Assembly: GCA_041389525.1 (NCBI GenBank)
Contig: JAWKRR010000066.1
Location: 1 to 40,994, forward strand
Length of the DNA: 40,994 nt
Source of the DNA: JACKFB01 sp041389525
GTDB taxonomy: Bacteria > Myxococcota_A > UBA9042 > PHBI01 > JACKFB01
Direction of reading: 5' to 3'
Shown here: positions 8,059 through 17,286 of the stretch, piece by piece
How the letters are laid out: the number at the start of each line of letters is the position of its first letter
How positions within the stretch are numbered: the stretch's first letter is position 1
Made by a program: the position numbers and the translations under genes
Notes under the pieces: model-generated
What the model was told of the DNA's origin: nothing
Seen by the model: only the letters and a program-made list of their open reading frames with translations
Databases searched by the model: none

Positions 8059-9449
8059 CACTTCACCTCCGGGGTGGTGGCTTCGGGGGTGGCCGGCGTC
8101 GGCTGGGCGACCAGGGTGACCACGGTGCGGTTGGCCGGCTTGAAGTAGGTGGCGGCGACCCGCTGGATGTCGGCGCTGGTCACCGTGTCGAGCAGCGCGT
8201 ACCACGCGTTCACCGAGCGGGGGTCGCCGGTGAGGCTCGAGTACCAGGCGGCGGTCGACGCCACGTCGTTCGCGGTGGAGAGGCCGCCGGCAAACCCGTA
8301 TCGCATGTGCGAGATGACCTCGGCGAGGGTCTTGGGGTCGGTGCCTTCGCGGGCGATCCGGGCGATCTCTTCGGAGATAGCGAGCTCCACCAGCCCGAGA
8401 TCTGCGGCGTCCCGGATGCTGGCCTCGATGGTGAAGAGGAAGGGGTCGACCTTGGAGGGGTTGTCGGCTTCGAGGGACTCGGCCTTCTGCTCGTCGATGA
8501 CGAGGCGGCGGTAGAGGGGCGAGCGCTCGGAGAAGGCGAGGCTCGCGAGGACCTCGAGGGCCGGGTGGTCGACGGACTGGGTGCCGAAGGCCGGGACGTG
8601 AAAGCCCATGACGAGCTGGGGCAGGGTCGGCGACGGCCAGGTCAGGGCCTTGCGGGCCTCGGCGCGCTGGGGCGGCTCGACGGGGACCTTGGGGTGGCGC
8701 GGGCCCTTCTTCCAGGGGCCGTAGTACTTGGACGCGCTGGCGAAGACGGCCGAGGCCTCGATGTCGCCGACCACGATGAGGATGACGTTGTCGGGGCGGT
8801 AGTAGCGGTCGAAGAACTGGCGCGAGTAGGCGAACTGCTTGGGCATCGCCTCGATGTCGCGCAGAAAGCCGATGGTCGTGTGCTTGTAGGGGTGCCGGGT
8901 GAAGGCGAGGTCCTGGAGGACCTCCTGCATCTTCTGGTGGGGGTTCGAGGCGCCCTTTCGGTACTCGCCGAGCACGGCGCGGGCCTCTTTTTGGAAGTCG
9001 GCGACTGAGTATTCGAGGTGTTGGAAGCGGTCGGCCTCGAGGTCGAGCAGGGCGTCGAGGTCCTTGGCGCCGGCGACCGTGTGGTAGACGGTCTGGTCGT
9101 TCCAGGTCCAGGCGTTGGAGTCAGCGCCCATGCGCTTGAGCGCGGCGTTGTAGGCGTCTTGGGAGGTCCGCTTGGTGCCGCGGAACATCATGTGTTCGAA
9201 GAAGTGGGCGAAGCCGGACTTGCCGGGCTCGACCTCGTTGCGGCTGCCGGTGCGGACGACCGTGTAGACCGCGACGAGGCCGGGCGAGTCGAAGGGGATG
9301 GCGTAGACGCGCAGGCCGTTGGCGAGGGTCTGGTCGTGGACGGCGAAGGGGAAGACGTCGCTGGCGGCGCTGGCGGGGGCCGCGGCGGCGAGGCAGAGGG
9401 CTGCGGCGGCGAGGGCGAGCGCGCGGCGGGGGCGCGGGGGGGCTGGCAT
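8058..9449 (-). CDS. M16 zinc metallopeptidase, catalytic subunit
   Basis: A 463-residue M16-family peptidase with a Sec signal peptide (Ala-rich core ending APASAAS near residue 30). The inverted zinc motif is intact: HFFEH at His82-Glu85-His86, and the third ligand Glu162 sits exactly 76 residues after His86 in the segment EARAVLGEYRKG, the spacing typical of the family. The C-terminal half is the usual M16 C domain. It is expected to act outside the cytoplasm as a peptidase that encloses short polypeptides; the substrate is unknown. ATG 9449 follows a weak CGAGG site. It lies 38 bp after the kinase stop and overlaps the inactive paralogue by one base, so the three genes are likely co-transcribed. 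Confidence 0.92.
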   Translation of the reverse strand: MPAPPRPRRALALAAAALCLAAAAPASAASDVFPFAVHDQTLANGLRVYAIPFDSPGLVAVYTVVRTGSRNEVEPGKSGFAHFFEHMMFRGTKRTSQDAYNAALKRMGADSNAWTWNDQTVYHTVAGAKDLDALLDLEADRFQHLEYSVADFQKEARAVLGEYRKGASNPHQKMQEVLQDLAFTRHPYKHTTIGFLRDIEAMPKQFAYSRQFFDRYYRPDNVILIVVGDIEASAVFASASKYYGPWKKGPRHPKVPVEPPQRAEARKALTWPSPTLPQLVMGFHVPAFGTQSVDHPALEVLASLAFSERSPLYRRLVIDEQKAESLEADNPSKVDPFLFTIEASIRDAADLGLVELAISEEIARIAREGTDPKTLAEVISHMRYGFAGGLSTANDVASTAAWYSSLTGDPRSVNAWYALLDTVTSADIQRVAATYFKPANRTVVTLVAQPTPATPEATTPEVK

Positions 9450-9487
9450 GGGGGCCTCGGGGCTGGGGGGCTCGGGTCGGCGTGGAA

Positions 9488-11433
9488 CTAGCTGGAATCG
9501 CCGGGCGGCGCAACGGGCGCGCGGTCGCGGCGGTCGTCCTGCCACCACACGGCGGCCATGATGAGGGCGGCGACGAAGCCGGAGAGGCCGTTGCTGATGA
9601 GGGCGGTCTCGGGGTGCAGCGCGGTGGGGACCATGCTGAGGAGGATGGGGATGGTGGCCCAGAGCGCGCGCAGATCGACGGAGAACGCGATGGCGACGAG
9701 GAAGAAGAAGTAGAAGAAGGGGTGGAGCGCGACCACGTTCATCGCCGAGATGTGCATCGCGCGGGCGGCAGGCGTCAGCAGCAGGATGGAGATGAAGCCG
9801 CCGCCGAGGAGCGAGAGGACGCGGCGGTTGATGGTGGTGCGCAGGAGCGTCGTGCGGAAGTAGGCGAGGGTGGCGACGTAGATGCAGAGGGTGGCGCCGG
9901 ACGCGATGACGAGGCCGGTGTGGGTGACGGGGAGGATGCCGGCGCGGGAGAACGCGTAGGCGGCGAGGTTCCAGCCGAGCCAGACGGCGGCGAGGCCGAG
10001 GGCGAAGAAGACGCGGGAGCGGCGGTTGACGCTGAGGTCGACCTCGTGGCCGAGGGCTTCGAGGGCGCGGACCTTGGCGGCTTCGGACTCGAGGTCGGAC
10101 TCGAGGTCGGCGAGGCTGGCGGCGAGGTCGGGGGCGGGCGTGGGGAGCTCGCGGAGGGCGGCGGCGGCGCGGCGGGGGTCGCGGGTGTCGATGCCGCGCT
10201 GGGCGTCGAGGGTCAGCAGCCGCTGGAGGGCGGCGATGGCGTCGGGGTTCTCCGGCCAGATCTCGAGGGACTGTTGGAGGCCGAAGCGGCACTCGGCGAC
10301 GATCCGGGTCTCGTCGATGGCGCTGAGGGAGCGGGCGCTGTCGCCGGAGAGGGCGAGGCTGAGGCGGGCGAAGCGGAGCAGCGCTTGGTCGCAGAGGCGG
10401 GTGGAGCTGCGGTGGTGGAGGAACTGCTCGATGGCGACGCGGAAGGCCTCGGCGGTTTGGTAGCGGAGGGCGGGGCTGCGGGCCATGGCGCGGGCGCAGA
10501 TGGTGGCGAGCTCGGTGGGGACGTGGTCCGGGTAGGACTTGGGGGGCGAGTCGTACGCCGCCATCAGGCGATCCATCAGCGTGGCGCCCTGGTGGGGTTC
10601 GGCGCCGGTGAGGATCTCGTGGAGGATGGCGCCGAGCAGGTAGACGTCGGCGGTGGGGGCGATGAGATCGCCGCGGGCGGCGGCCATCTCGGGGGCGAGG
10701 TAGCCGGGGGTGCCGCAGACGGTGCGGATCTGCGAGGCGTGGTGCATCCAGCGCGGGTGGTCGTCGTGGAAGGTGGCGGCGATGCCCCAGTCGAGGAGGT
10801 AGACCTCGCTGAACTCGCCGAGCATGACGTTGTCGGGCTTGAGGTCGAGGTGGAGCACGCCCTTGGAGTGGGCGAAGTGGACGGCGTGGCAGACGCGGAT
10901 GAGGACCTGGAGGTGGGCTTCGAGGTCGTGGCGGAGCTGGTGGGGCGGCAGGGGGCCGTCGGCGGCGAGGCGGGCGGACCAGGAGGTGCCCTCGATGCGC
11001 TTCATGACGAGGCGGGGGGAGCCTTCGCCGGGGACGAGGGCGTGGATGGGGAGGATGTTGGGGTGCTCGAGGTTGCCGCTGAACCAGGCCTCGCGGAGGA
11101 GGCGCGAGATGGTGAGGGGGCTGGCGACGTCGGGGCGGACTTCCTTGATGGCGACTTGGCGTTTGAGGGCGGGTTGGGTGCCGAGGCGGACGATGCCCAT
11201 GCCGCCGCGGCCGATGATGGGGCCGAGCTCGAGCTGGGGGCCGGTGCTCCAGGCGGGGGCGGGGAGGGGGCCGTCGGTGGGCTGGTCCTGGAGGGGGGGG
11301 CGCCCAGGGCGCTGTCGCGGAGGAGGGTGCCGTGGCCGTCGGCGGCGAGGGCGTCGACGGAGATGCCGCGGCGGGCGTAGACCGAGGCGAGGGGCTCTAG
11401 GTCGAGGTCGGGGTCGGCGGGGGGAGCGGCCAC
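9488..11433 (-). CDS. Multi-helix Ser/Thr protein kinase, frame broken at C8 run
   Basis: A bacterial Hanks-type kinase fused to a membrane domain, ~648 residues if the frame is restored. From a GTG at 11433 the first ~50 codons read sensibly up to SALGAPP; the kinase then continues in the -1 frame (QDQPTDGPLPAPAWSTG, then IIGRGGMGIVRLG). One extra C in the C8 run (11285-11292) joins both exactly. Numbering the joined protein: glycine loop GRGGMG, Lys ~97 in VAIKE, catalytic loop HLDLKPDN (~195-202) and DWG (~215) in place of DFG. A linker follows, and residues ~470-640 hold about six hydrophobic helices. The kinase part is therefore cytoplasmic on a polytopic anchor. The break is either an assembly error or slippage at a heptamer-like C run. 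It is first in a run with the M16 pair and GH31. Confidence 0.85.
11283..11294 (-). other. Single-base frame break in C8 homopolymer (kinase)
   Basis: On the coding strand the sequence is GGCG followed by eight C and then TCC. The upstream reading frame from the GTG at 11433 and the downstream kinase frame differ by one base, and nine C would fuse them without loss. The run also contains a C CCC CCC heptamer suitable for -1 slippage. See the kinase entry. Confidence 0.75.
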
Positions 11434-12024
11434 GGGGGTCCTGCGTCGCGGTGAGAGGGCGGCCGAGTGTAGTGCAAGCGCGGGCGCGTGGCGCGGCTCA
11501 ACGCGCGTGGGCCTCGTGCGCGGGCGTCGCGCGGGCGCGAACCGACGGTCCGGCGGGAGGCGTCCGCCTAAATCGAGCAGAGGGTGCAGATTGTTCGGTA
11601 GTCCGCTCCCCGAGCGGATCTGCGATCATTTGTTCAGTGTCTGGATCGTGGCAGATTCTTGTGATTTCAGTGAGTTGGCGCGCTGTCCTCATCCTCTGTC
11701 CTGGCGATTCGCCGTGCTATCCCACCTGAGTCATGAGTTCTGTCCCTCACTCATTGGACCCCACTGACGGGGTGTCTTGGCGGCGAGCCAGCCCGGCCGA
11801 ACCGGCGCAATTTCGCGCGTATGGCCGGCAATCGCTCCAAGGCGTTCGAGTCTGGAGGCCTCGAATTCCAGCTTCAGGGTTACGACACCGGCCCGCGCTC
11901 ATCCGGAATTGCCGTGCGGAGGCGACCTCCCCAGGTATGTTCGGCCGGCCCGCGCCCACTCGCCCACCCCGAATTTCCCCCCAAGAAAAGCCCTGCTCTC
12001 CCGTAGACAAGGCATTGGAGCGTG
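11434..12024. other. Divergent intergenic region, 591 bp
   Basis: This is the longest gene-free stretch of the window, between the kinase (leftwards) and the large surface protein (rightwards). Open frames within it overlap one another on both strands and none shows protein-like composition. The stretch ~11,580-11,760 is clearly less GC-rich than its surroundings, as expected for promoters, but I cannot place a -35/-10 pair with confidence. It holds one perfect short inverted repeat (11602-11618). Confidence 0.55.
11602..11618. repeat. Perfect 7-bp inverted repeat in divergent promoter region
   Basis: TCCGCTC, a CCC spacer, then GAGCGGA. It lies in the lower-GC part of the intergenic region between two divergent genes, about 170 bp from the kinase start and 410 bp from the surface-protein start. 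It could be an operator or a small hairpin. There is no run of T on either side, so a Rho-independent terminator is unlikely. Confidence 0.4.
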
Positions 12025-15000
12025 ATGCAACTGCCCGCCTTTCTCCGGTCGTCGTCCATGACGGCTGGTACCTCTCCTGTCTGTACTCTCCCCCCCTCCG
12101 CTGACCTCAGCGTTTCCTCGTCGACCTCGTCGTCCCTTGCGGCGCCCCGGGTCGGCTCATTCCCCCGGCCCATCGCCGCGGTTGGTTTGGCGCTCGCCCT
12201 TTGCTTGAGCTTCGGCGTCTCGTCCGCCTCGGCTGCCAGCATCGGCGTCACCCACGCCATGACCAAGATCCGCCCGAACTCCCCGGTGCCGACGACGACC
12301 TCGGTCAGTCTTGACGCGGCGCAGAACGAGTTCGAGCCCTTCCAGATCGTGATCAGCGGTTCGGCCACGAAGGTCAGCGCCAGCGTGACCGCGCTGACCG
12401 GCCCGGGCGGCGCGACCATCCCGGCCTCCGAGGTGGTGCTGTATCGACAGGGCCTCTACCAGATCAATACCGCGTCGAACTCCGAGGGCGCGACCGGCCA
12501 GTGGCCCGACCCCCTCATCCCCGACGTCGACGCGTACGCCGGCGAGAAGCGAAACGCGTTCCCGTTCGATGTGCCCAGCGGCCAAGTGCGCGCCATCTGG
12601 GTCGAGGTCTTCGTGCCGCGCGGGACACCGGCCGGCACCTACCACGGCCAAGTGACCGTGACCGGCACCGGCCTCACCGCGACCGCTGTCCCAATCACCC
12701 TGCGCGTGCGCGGATTCGAGCTGCCCTCGACCTCGTCGCTGCGCACCGCGTTCGGCATGGGCTGGGACGACCCGTGCACTGCGCACCACGGATCGTACGC
12801 CGCGTGCGGGAGCGACGCGGGCATCGAGAAGTACCACGTGCTCTACGGCGAGGCCGCGCTCGACCATCGTATCTCTCTGGAGACGCTGGTGTATTGGTTC
12901 GGCGACAAGGGCCACTTCGATCAGACCTACGGCCCGCTGCTCAACGGCACCGCGGCGACCCGGTTGGAAGGCGCCCGTCAGACCACCGTGCGGGTGGCCG
13001 GTTCGAACTACTCGACGTGGCGCGACCACTTCAACGACCGCGGCTACACCGCGCGGGTCTTCGACTACACCTGCGACGAGCCGCCGAACGGGTGCGCGTG
13101 GTCCAGCATCGCGGGCAAGGCCACTACCGCTCAGAGCGGCGGTGTCTCGACCCTGGTGACCACCGACTACGCGTCCGCCAAGTCGAGGGACCTCCTCGAC
13201 AAGATCGACATCCTCGTGCCGATCGTCCAGTCCCTGCACGACAAGGGCGGCGTCAGCATCCGGCAGAGCTACGACCAGTTCCTGGCGATGTCGCCCAAGA
13301 AAGAGCTGTGGTGGTACCAGTCCTGCATCTCGCACGGGTGCGGCCAGGGCTGCTCGCCGACGACCGGCAGCTACTACACGGGCTGGCCGAGCTACGTCAT
13401 CGACGCGTCCGCCATCCAGAACCGCGCCATGGAGTGGTTGAGCTTCAACTACGACATCTCGGGCGAGCTTTACTTCCAGACCACGCATTTGCTGGATACG
13501 GCCTGGACCAACCAGTGCGATTTCTCGGGCAACGGCGACGGGACGCTCTTCTACCCCGGCAAGCCCAGCGTCATCGGCGGCAGCACGGACATCCCGATCG
13601 AGTCGATCCGCCTGAAGCTGATCCGCGAGGGCATGGAGGACTACGAGTACCTGAAGCTGCTGGCGGATCTGGGCGAGAAGAACAAGGCGCACACCTTCGC
13701 CTCGTCGGTGTTCCCTACCCCTTACATGGTGGCGGCGACGGATCCCTCGGTGCTGTACTCGGTGCGCGCGCAGCTCGCTGACCGGATCGAGCAGCTGGCG
13801 GGGGTGGCGCCGCCGGTGTGCGTGCCGACGACCTGCGCGAAGGCTGGGGCGACCTGCGGCAGCGTCTCCGACGGCTGCGGCGGGACGCTGAGCTGCGGCT
13901 CGTGCGCGTCGGGTCAGGTCTGCGGTCTGAACACGGCGAACCAGTGCGGGACGCCGTGCGTGCCGACGACCTGCGCGAAGGCTGGGGCGACCTGCGGGTC
14001 CATCTCCAACGGCTGCGGCGGGACGCTGAGCTGCGGCTCGTGCGCGTCGGGCCAGGTCTGCGGTCTGAACACGGCGAACCAGTGCGGGACGCCGTGTGTC
14101 CCGACGACCTGCGCGAAGGCTGGGGCGACCTGCGGGTCGATCTCCAACGGCTGCGGCGGGACGCTGAGCTGCGGCTCGTGCGCGTCGGGCCAGGTCTGCG
14201 GCTTGAACACGGCGAATCAGTGCGGGACGCCGTGCGTGCCGACGACCTGCGCGAAGGCTGGGGCGACCTGCGGGTCGATCTCCAACGGCTGCGGCGGGAC
14301 CTTGAGCTGCGGCGCCTGCGCGTCGGGCCAGGTCTGTGGGCTGACCACCGCGAACCAGTGCGGGACGCCGTGCGTGCCGACGACCTGCTCGAAGGCGGGC
14401 GCGAGCTGCGGCTCGATCTCCGACGGCTGCGGCGGGACGCTGAGCTGCGGCTCCTGCGCGTCGGGTCAGGTCTGCGGACTGACCACCGCGAACAAGTGCG
14501 GGACGCCGTGCGTGCCGACGACCTGCGCGAAGGCTGGGGCCACCTGCGGGTCGATCTCCAACGGCTGCGGCGGGACGCTGAACTGCGGCTCCTGCGCGTC
14601 GGGCCAGACCTGCGGGCTGACCACGGCGAACCAGTGCGGCACCGCCTGCGTACCGACCACCTGCGCGAAGGCTGGGGCCACCTGCGGGACCATCTCGAAC
14701 GGCTGCGGCGGGACGCTCAACTGCGGCTCCTGCGCGTCGGGCCAGACCTGCGGGCTGACCACCGCGAACCAGTGCGGCAGCGCCTGCGTGCCGACGACCT
14801 GCGCCAAGGCTGGCGCGACCTGCGGAACCGTCGCGAACGGCTGCGGCGGGACGCTGAACTGCGGCTCCTGCGCGTCGGGTCAGATCTGCGGGCTGACCAC
14901 CGCGAACCAGTGCGGGACGCCGTGCGTGCCGACCTCGTGCGCCGCCGCCGGTGCCGAGTGCGGGACCATCTCCAATGGCTGTGGCGAGACCCTCTCCTGC

Positions 15001-16743
15001 GGCGCCTGCTCCGGCAGCGAGATCTGCGGCCTGAACACCGCCAACCGCTGCGACGCGCCGGCTGTGCCGCCGCCAGCCGCTCCCGACATCCCCGACGGTG
15101 ACCTGATCATCGGCCACGCCAGCGGGCCCGTGACCGTCAACGGCGACCTCGCCGAGTTCGCGGGCATCGAGCCGGTGACGGTCCGCGCGAACGACGCCGA
15201 GGCCAAGTTCTACATGCTCTGGGACGCCGACCACCTCTACCTCGGCGCCGACGTCAGCGACCGCGATCTCTACGCGTGGAGCACCGGCGACGACGCCAAC
15301 CTGCGCAACGCCGACAGCGTCGAGCTGCTGCTGGACCCGCTCCGCACCGCGCAGTTCTGGCCCGACGGCGACGACCGCCACGTCATCGTCTCGGCCCTCG
15401 GGCACGTGCGCGACGCCATCGGCGCCGGCTGGACCGAGGACATCAGCATCGACATGGGCATCGCCCGCGCCGTCAACGTCACCGGGACCGTCGGCGACAA
15501 GGGCTCCGACCGCGGCTACACCGTGGAGATCGCGATCCCCTGGGCCGGCATCGGCGTCGAGCCCAGCTCCGGCTTGGTGATGGGCGGCAACCTCGTCGCC
15601 AACGACGCGCGCTCCAACGGCTGGACCCGCTGGTCGGCCTGGACCGGCAACAGCGCCTACACCCGTCCCTCCTCGTGGAAGACCTTGGTGCTGGGGGCCG
15701 CCCCCTCCACCGTGACGGTCTGCCTCCCGCTCTCCTGCGCCGATCGTGGCGCGGCGTGCGGCAGCGTCGAGGACGGCTGCGGCGGCACCCTGAGCTGCGG
15801 TGGCTGCGCCGACGGCGAGGTCTGTGGCCTCAGCACCGCGAACGCCTGCACCCGCCCGTCGCGCCCCTTCGAGGCGGTTCGCCGCGCGGCCGGCCCCGTC
15901 ACCGTGGACGGCGACCTCTCCGAGTACACCTCCGTGCCCAGCATCGCGCTGAAGACGCCGAGCGCGACGGCCAACGTCCGGCTGCTCTGGGACGCAACTG
16001 CGCTCTACGTGTCGGCGTCGGTCCTCGACTCCGACCTGCACACGCCGGGCACCGGAAACGACGGCGAGCTTTGGTTCGCCGACAGCATCGAGGCCATGCT
16101 GGATCCGCTGTGGACCGCCACCGAGCAGCCCGACGCCGACGACCGCCACGTCATCGTCAGCGCTCGCGGCGACCTGCTGGACGCGCAGGGCACTGGAGCC
16201 AACGAGAACCGAGCCATCTCCATGGGCATCACGCGCGCCGTGGTCCGCTACGGCATCCTCGACGACGCCGCCTCGGACATCGGCTACAACGTCGAGTTCG
16301 CGATCCCGTGGACCTCGCTGGGGATTTCGCCCGACGCCGGCCGCCTCTTCGGCGCGGACTTCGCGCTCAACGACGCCACCGCCACCACGGTGGAGACGGC
16401 CGACTGGGCCGGTCTGGCCAGCTACGCGCAGCCTTCGGTCTGGGGCATCATCCAGCTCTCGCCCTTCGTCAGCGGCACCAACGGCGCCTCGTCGCTGTTG
16501 CTGGCGACCGACGGGTTCGACGCAGAGTCCGAGGGCGCTGACGACGCGGCGGCGGGTGGGAACACCGATCTCGGGGCCGACGCCTCGCAGGCGCCCGCCA
16601 TGGCCACCGCAGGTCCCGGCCCCACGGGTTGCGGCGGCGCAGGCGGTCCCTGGGACGGCGCCGCGCCGCTGGCCGCGCTCTTGATGGGGCTCGCGCTCGT
16701 CCGTCGGCGGCAGCGCACGCTCGCCGTCGCGGGGCAGCGGTAG
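12025..16743 (+). CDS. Giant surface protein: DUF4091/GH-like, Cys repeats, two CBM9-like domains
   Basis: 1,572 residues. A signal peptide (hydrophobic core ~52-70, SSASA) leads to a glycoside-hydrolase-like region (~71-590) with DUF4091 features: NEFEPFQIVISG, a YHGQVTVTG sandwich, and GDGTLFYPG then SIRLKLIREGMEDYEYLKLL near 528-547. Next come nine tandem 46-residue Cys-rich repeats (599-1012; each CVPTTCAKAGATCG..., eight Cys), a CBM9/DOMON-like sandwich (~1025-1225), a tenth Cys repeat (1233-1278), a second CBM9-like domain (~1282-1480), and a C-terminal tag with Gly1535-Cys1536, one helix and RRRQR. The tag resembles myxosortase signals, so the protein is probably lipid-anchored or displayed. 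A polysaccharide target is likely; the exact activity is unknown. ATG 12025 is preferred over GTG 12022 because GGAG (12017-12020) is better spaced; ATG 12058 is also possible. Confidence 0.85.
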   Translation: MQLPAFLRSSSMTAGTSPVCTLPPSADLSVSSSTSSSLAAPRVGSFPRPIAAVGLALALCLSFGVSSASAASIGVTHAMTKIRPNSPVPTTTSVSLDAAQNEFEPFQIVISGSATKVSASVTALTGPGGATIPASEVVLYRQGLYQINTASNSEGATGQWPDPLIPDVDAYAGEKRNAFPFDVPSGQVRAIWVEVFVPRGTPAGTYHGQVTVTGTGLTATAVPITLRVRGFELPSTSSLRTAFGMGWDDPCTAHHGSYAACGSDAGIEKYHVLYGEAALDHRISLETLVYWFGDKGHFDQTYGPLLNGTAATRLEGARQTTVRVAGSNYSTWRDHFNDRGYTARVFDYTCDEPPNGCAWSSIAGKATTAQSGGVSTLVTTDYASAKSRDLLDKIDILVPIVQSLHDKGGVSIRQSYDQFLAMSPKKELWWYQSCISHGCGQGCSPTTGSYYTGWPSYVIDASAIQNRAMEWLSFNYDISGELYFQTTHLLDTAWTNQCDFSGNGDGTLFYPGKPSVIGGSTDIPIESIRLKLIREGMEDYEYLKLLADLGEKNKAHTFASSVFPTPYMVAATDPSVLYSVRAQLADRIEQLAGVAPPVCVPTTCAKAGATCGSVSDGCGGTLSCGSCASGQVCGLNTANQCGTPCVPTTCAKAGATCGSISNGCGGTLSCGSCASGQVCGLNTANQCGTPCVPTTCAKAGATCGSISNGCGGTLSCGSCASGQVCGLNTANQCGTPCVPTTCAKAGATCGSISNGCGGTLSCGACASGQVCGLTTANQCGTPCVPTTCSKAGASCGSISDGCGGTLSCGSCASGQVCGLTTANKCGTPCVPTTCAKAGATCGSISNGCGGTLNCGSCASGQTCGLTTANQCGTACVPTTCAKAGATCGTISNGCGGTLNCGSCASGQTCGLTTANQCGSACVPTTCAKAGATCGTVANGCGGTLNCGSCASGQICGLTTANQCGTPCVPTSCAAAGAECGTISNGCGETLSCGACSGSEICGLNTANRCDAPAVPPPAAPDIPDGDLIIGHASGPVTVNGDLAEFAGIEPVTVRANDAEAKFYMLWDADHLYLGADVSDRDLYAWSTGDDANLRNADSVELLLDPLRTAQFWPDGDDRHVIVSALGHVRDAIGAGWTEDISIDMGIARAVNVTGTVGDKGSDRGYTVEIAIPWAGIGVEPSSGLVMGGNLVANDARSNGWTRWSAWTGNSAYTRPSSWKTLVLGAAPSTVTVCLPLSCADRGAACGSVEDGCGGTLSCGGCADGEVCGLSTANACTRPSRPFEAVRRAAGPVTVDGDLSEYTSVPSIALKTPSATANVRLLWDATALYVSASVLDSDLHTPGTGNDGELWFADSIEAMLDPLWTATEQPDADDRHVIVSARGDLLDAQGTGANENRAISMGITRAVVRYGILDDAASDIGYNVEFAIPWTSLGISPDAGRLFGADFALNDATATTVETADWAGLASYAQPSVWGIIQLSPFVSGTNGASSLLLATDGFDAESEGADDAAAGGNTDLGADASQAPAMATAGPGPTGCGGAGGPWDGAAPLAALLMGLALVRRRQRTLAVAGQR
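13819..15060 (+). repeat. Nine in-frame tandem 138-bp repeats (46-aa Cys-rich unit)
   Basis: Units begin at 13819, 13957, 14095, 14233, 14371, 14509, 14647, 14785 and 14923, with no length variation at all. Units 2 and 3 are almost identical in DNA; units 8 and 9 are the most diverged. Each unit carries eight cysteines in the order C-x4-C-x6-C-x6-C-x5-C-x2-C-x5-C-x8-C, followed by CGTP-type linkers. A diverged tenth copy lies at 15721-15858 between the two CBM9-like domains. Confidence 0.95.
15721..15858 (+). repeat. Isolated tenth copy of the 46-aa Cys-rich unit
   Basis: It encodes CLPLSCADRGAACG... with the same length and Cys spacing as the main array but more DNA divergence. It sits as a hinge between the two CBM9-like domains of the same protein. 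Confidence 0.88.
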
Positions 16744-16778
16744 CCTCGACGTCCTCCAATCGCTAGTCTGGGGCCGCG

Positions 16779-17252
16779 ATGCATCGAGACCCCGCCATCC
16801 TTGAGCGCGTGCCCACATTCGCTGGGCTCACGCCGGACACCTTGGAGTTCCTGCTCGACCACGCCCGCGAGGTCGTGGTCGAGCCAGGAGAGCCCTTCTT
16901 CCACCAGGGCGACGCGGGCACGACGGTCTACATCCTCGAAGCGGGCAGCGTCGACGTCCGCAAGCAGTTCAACGGCGGCGCGATGACGCTGCGGTCGCTC
17001 GGCCCGGGCGACTGTTTCGGCGAGATGGCCGTGCTCTCGGTGATGCCCCGCAGCGCCTCGGCGATCTCGGTCGGGCGCTCCTCGGCGCTGACTATCTCCA
17101 ACGCCGACATCGCGCTGCTCTACGAGCGCAACCCTGCCCAGTTCGCCATGCTGGTGATGAACCTCGCGCGCGAGGTCTGCCGCCGCTTCGCCGACGCCGA
17201 CGAGCGGCTGTGGGCCCAAGCCCAGGCCGCCCGCGCCCACGATCTCAAGTAG
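16779..17252 (+). CDS. Small cyclic-nucleotide-binding domain protein
   Basis: A 157-residue single-domain protein of the CAP-type cNMP-binding fold. It begins with LERVPTFAGLTPDTLEFLLDH, then EPGEPFFHQGD, and has the phosphate-binding cassette GDCFGEMAVLSVMPRSAS, whose Glu and Arg would contact the cyclic nucleotide. After the C-helix it ends, with no helix-turn-helix, kinase or channel part, so it is a stand-alone sensor or adaptor rather than a Crp-type regulator. No signal peptide is present, so it is cytoplasmic. It starts at ATG 16779, 35 bp after the giant surface protein and 34 bp before the next gene on the same strand, so the three may form one transcript. Its partner is unknown. 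Confidence 0.88.
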   Translation: MHRDPAILERVPTFAGLTPDTLEFLLDHAREVVVEPGEPFFHQGDAGTTVYILEAGSVDVRKQFNGGAMTLRSLGPGDCFGEMAVLSVMPRSASAISVGRSSALTISNADIALLYERNPAQFAMLVMNLAREVCRRFADADERLWAQAQAARAHDLK

Positions 17253-17286
17253 GGCAGCCCACGGCGAGCCCACGGAGGCCCCCTCG

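Noticed and set aside
9482..11380. Long + strand frame opposite the kinase
   Set aside because: Gly/Glu/Val-rich antisense frame; the minus strand shows all kinase motifs.
13819..15060. CRISPR-like array
   Set aside because: The 138-bp units are in-frame coding repeats without spacers.
12157..16818. Very long open frame (over 1,500 codons) on the minus strand opposite the giant surface protein
   Set aside because: It is Arg/Gly/Ala/Asp-rich with no protein features and mirrors the repeats of the real gene. GC-rich DNA gives long antisense frames by codon bias.
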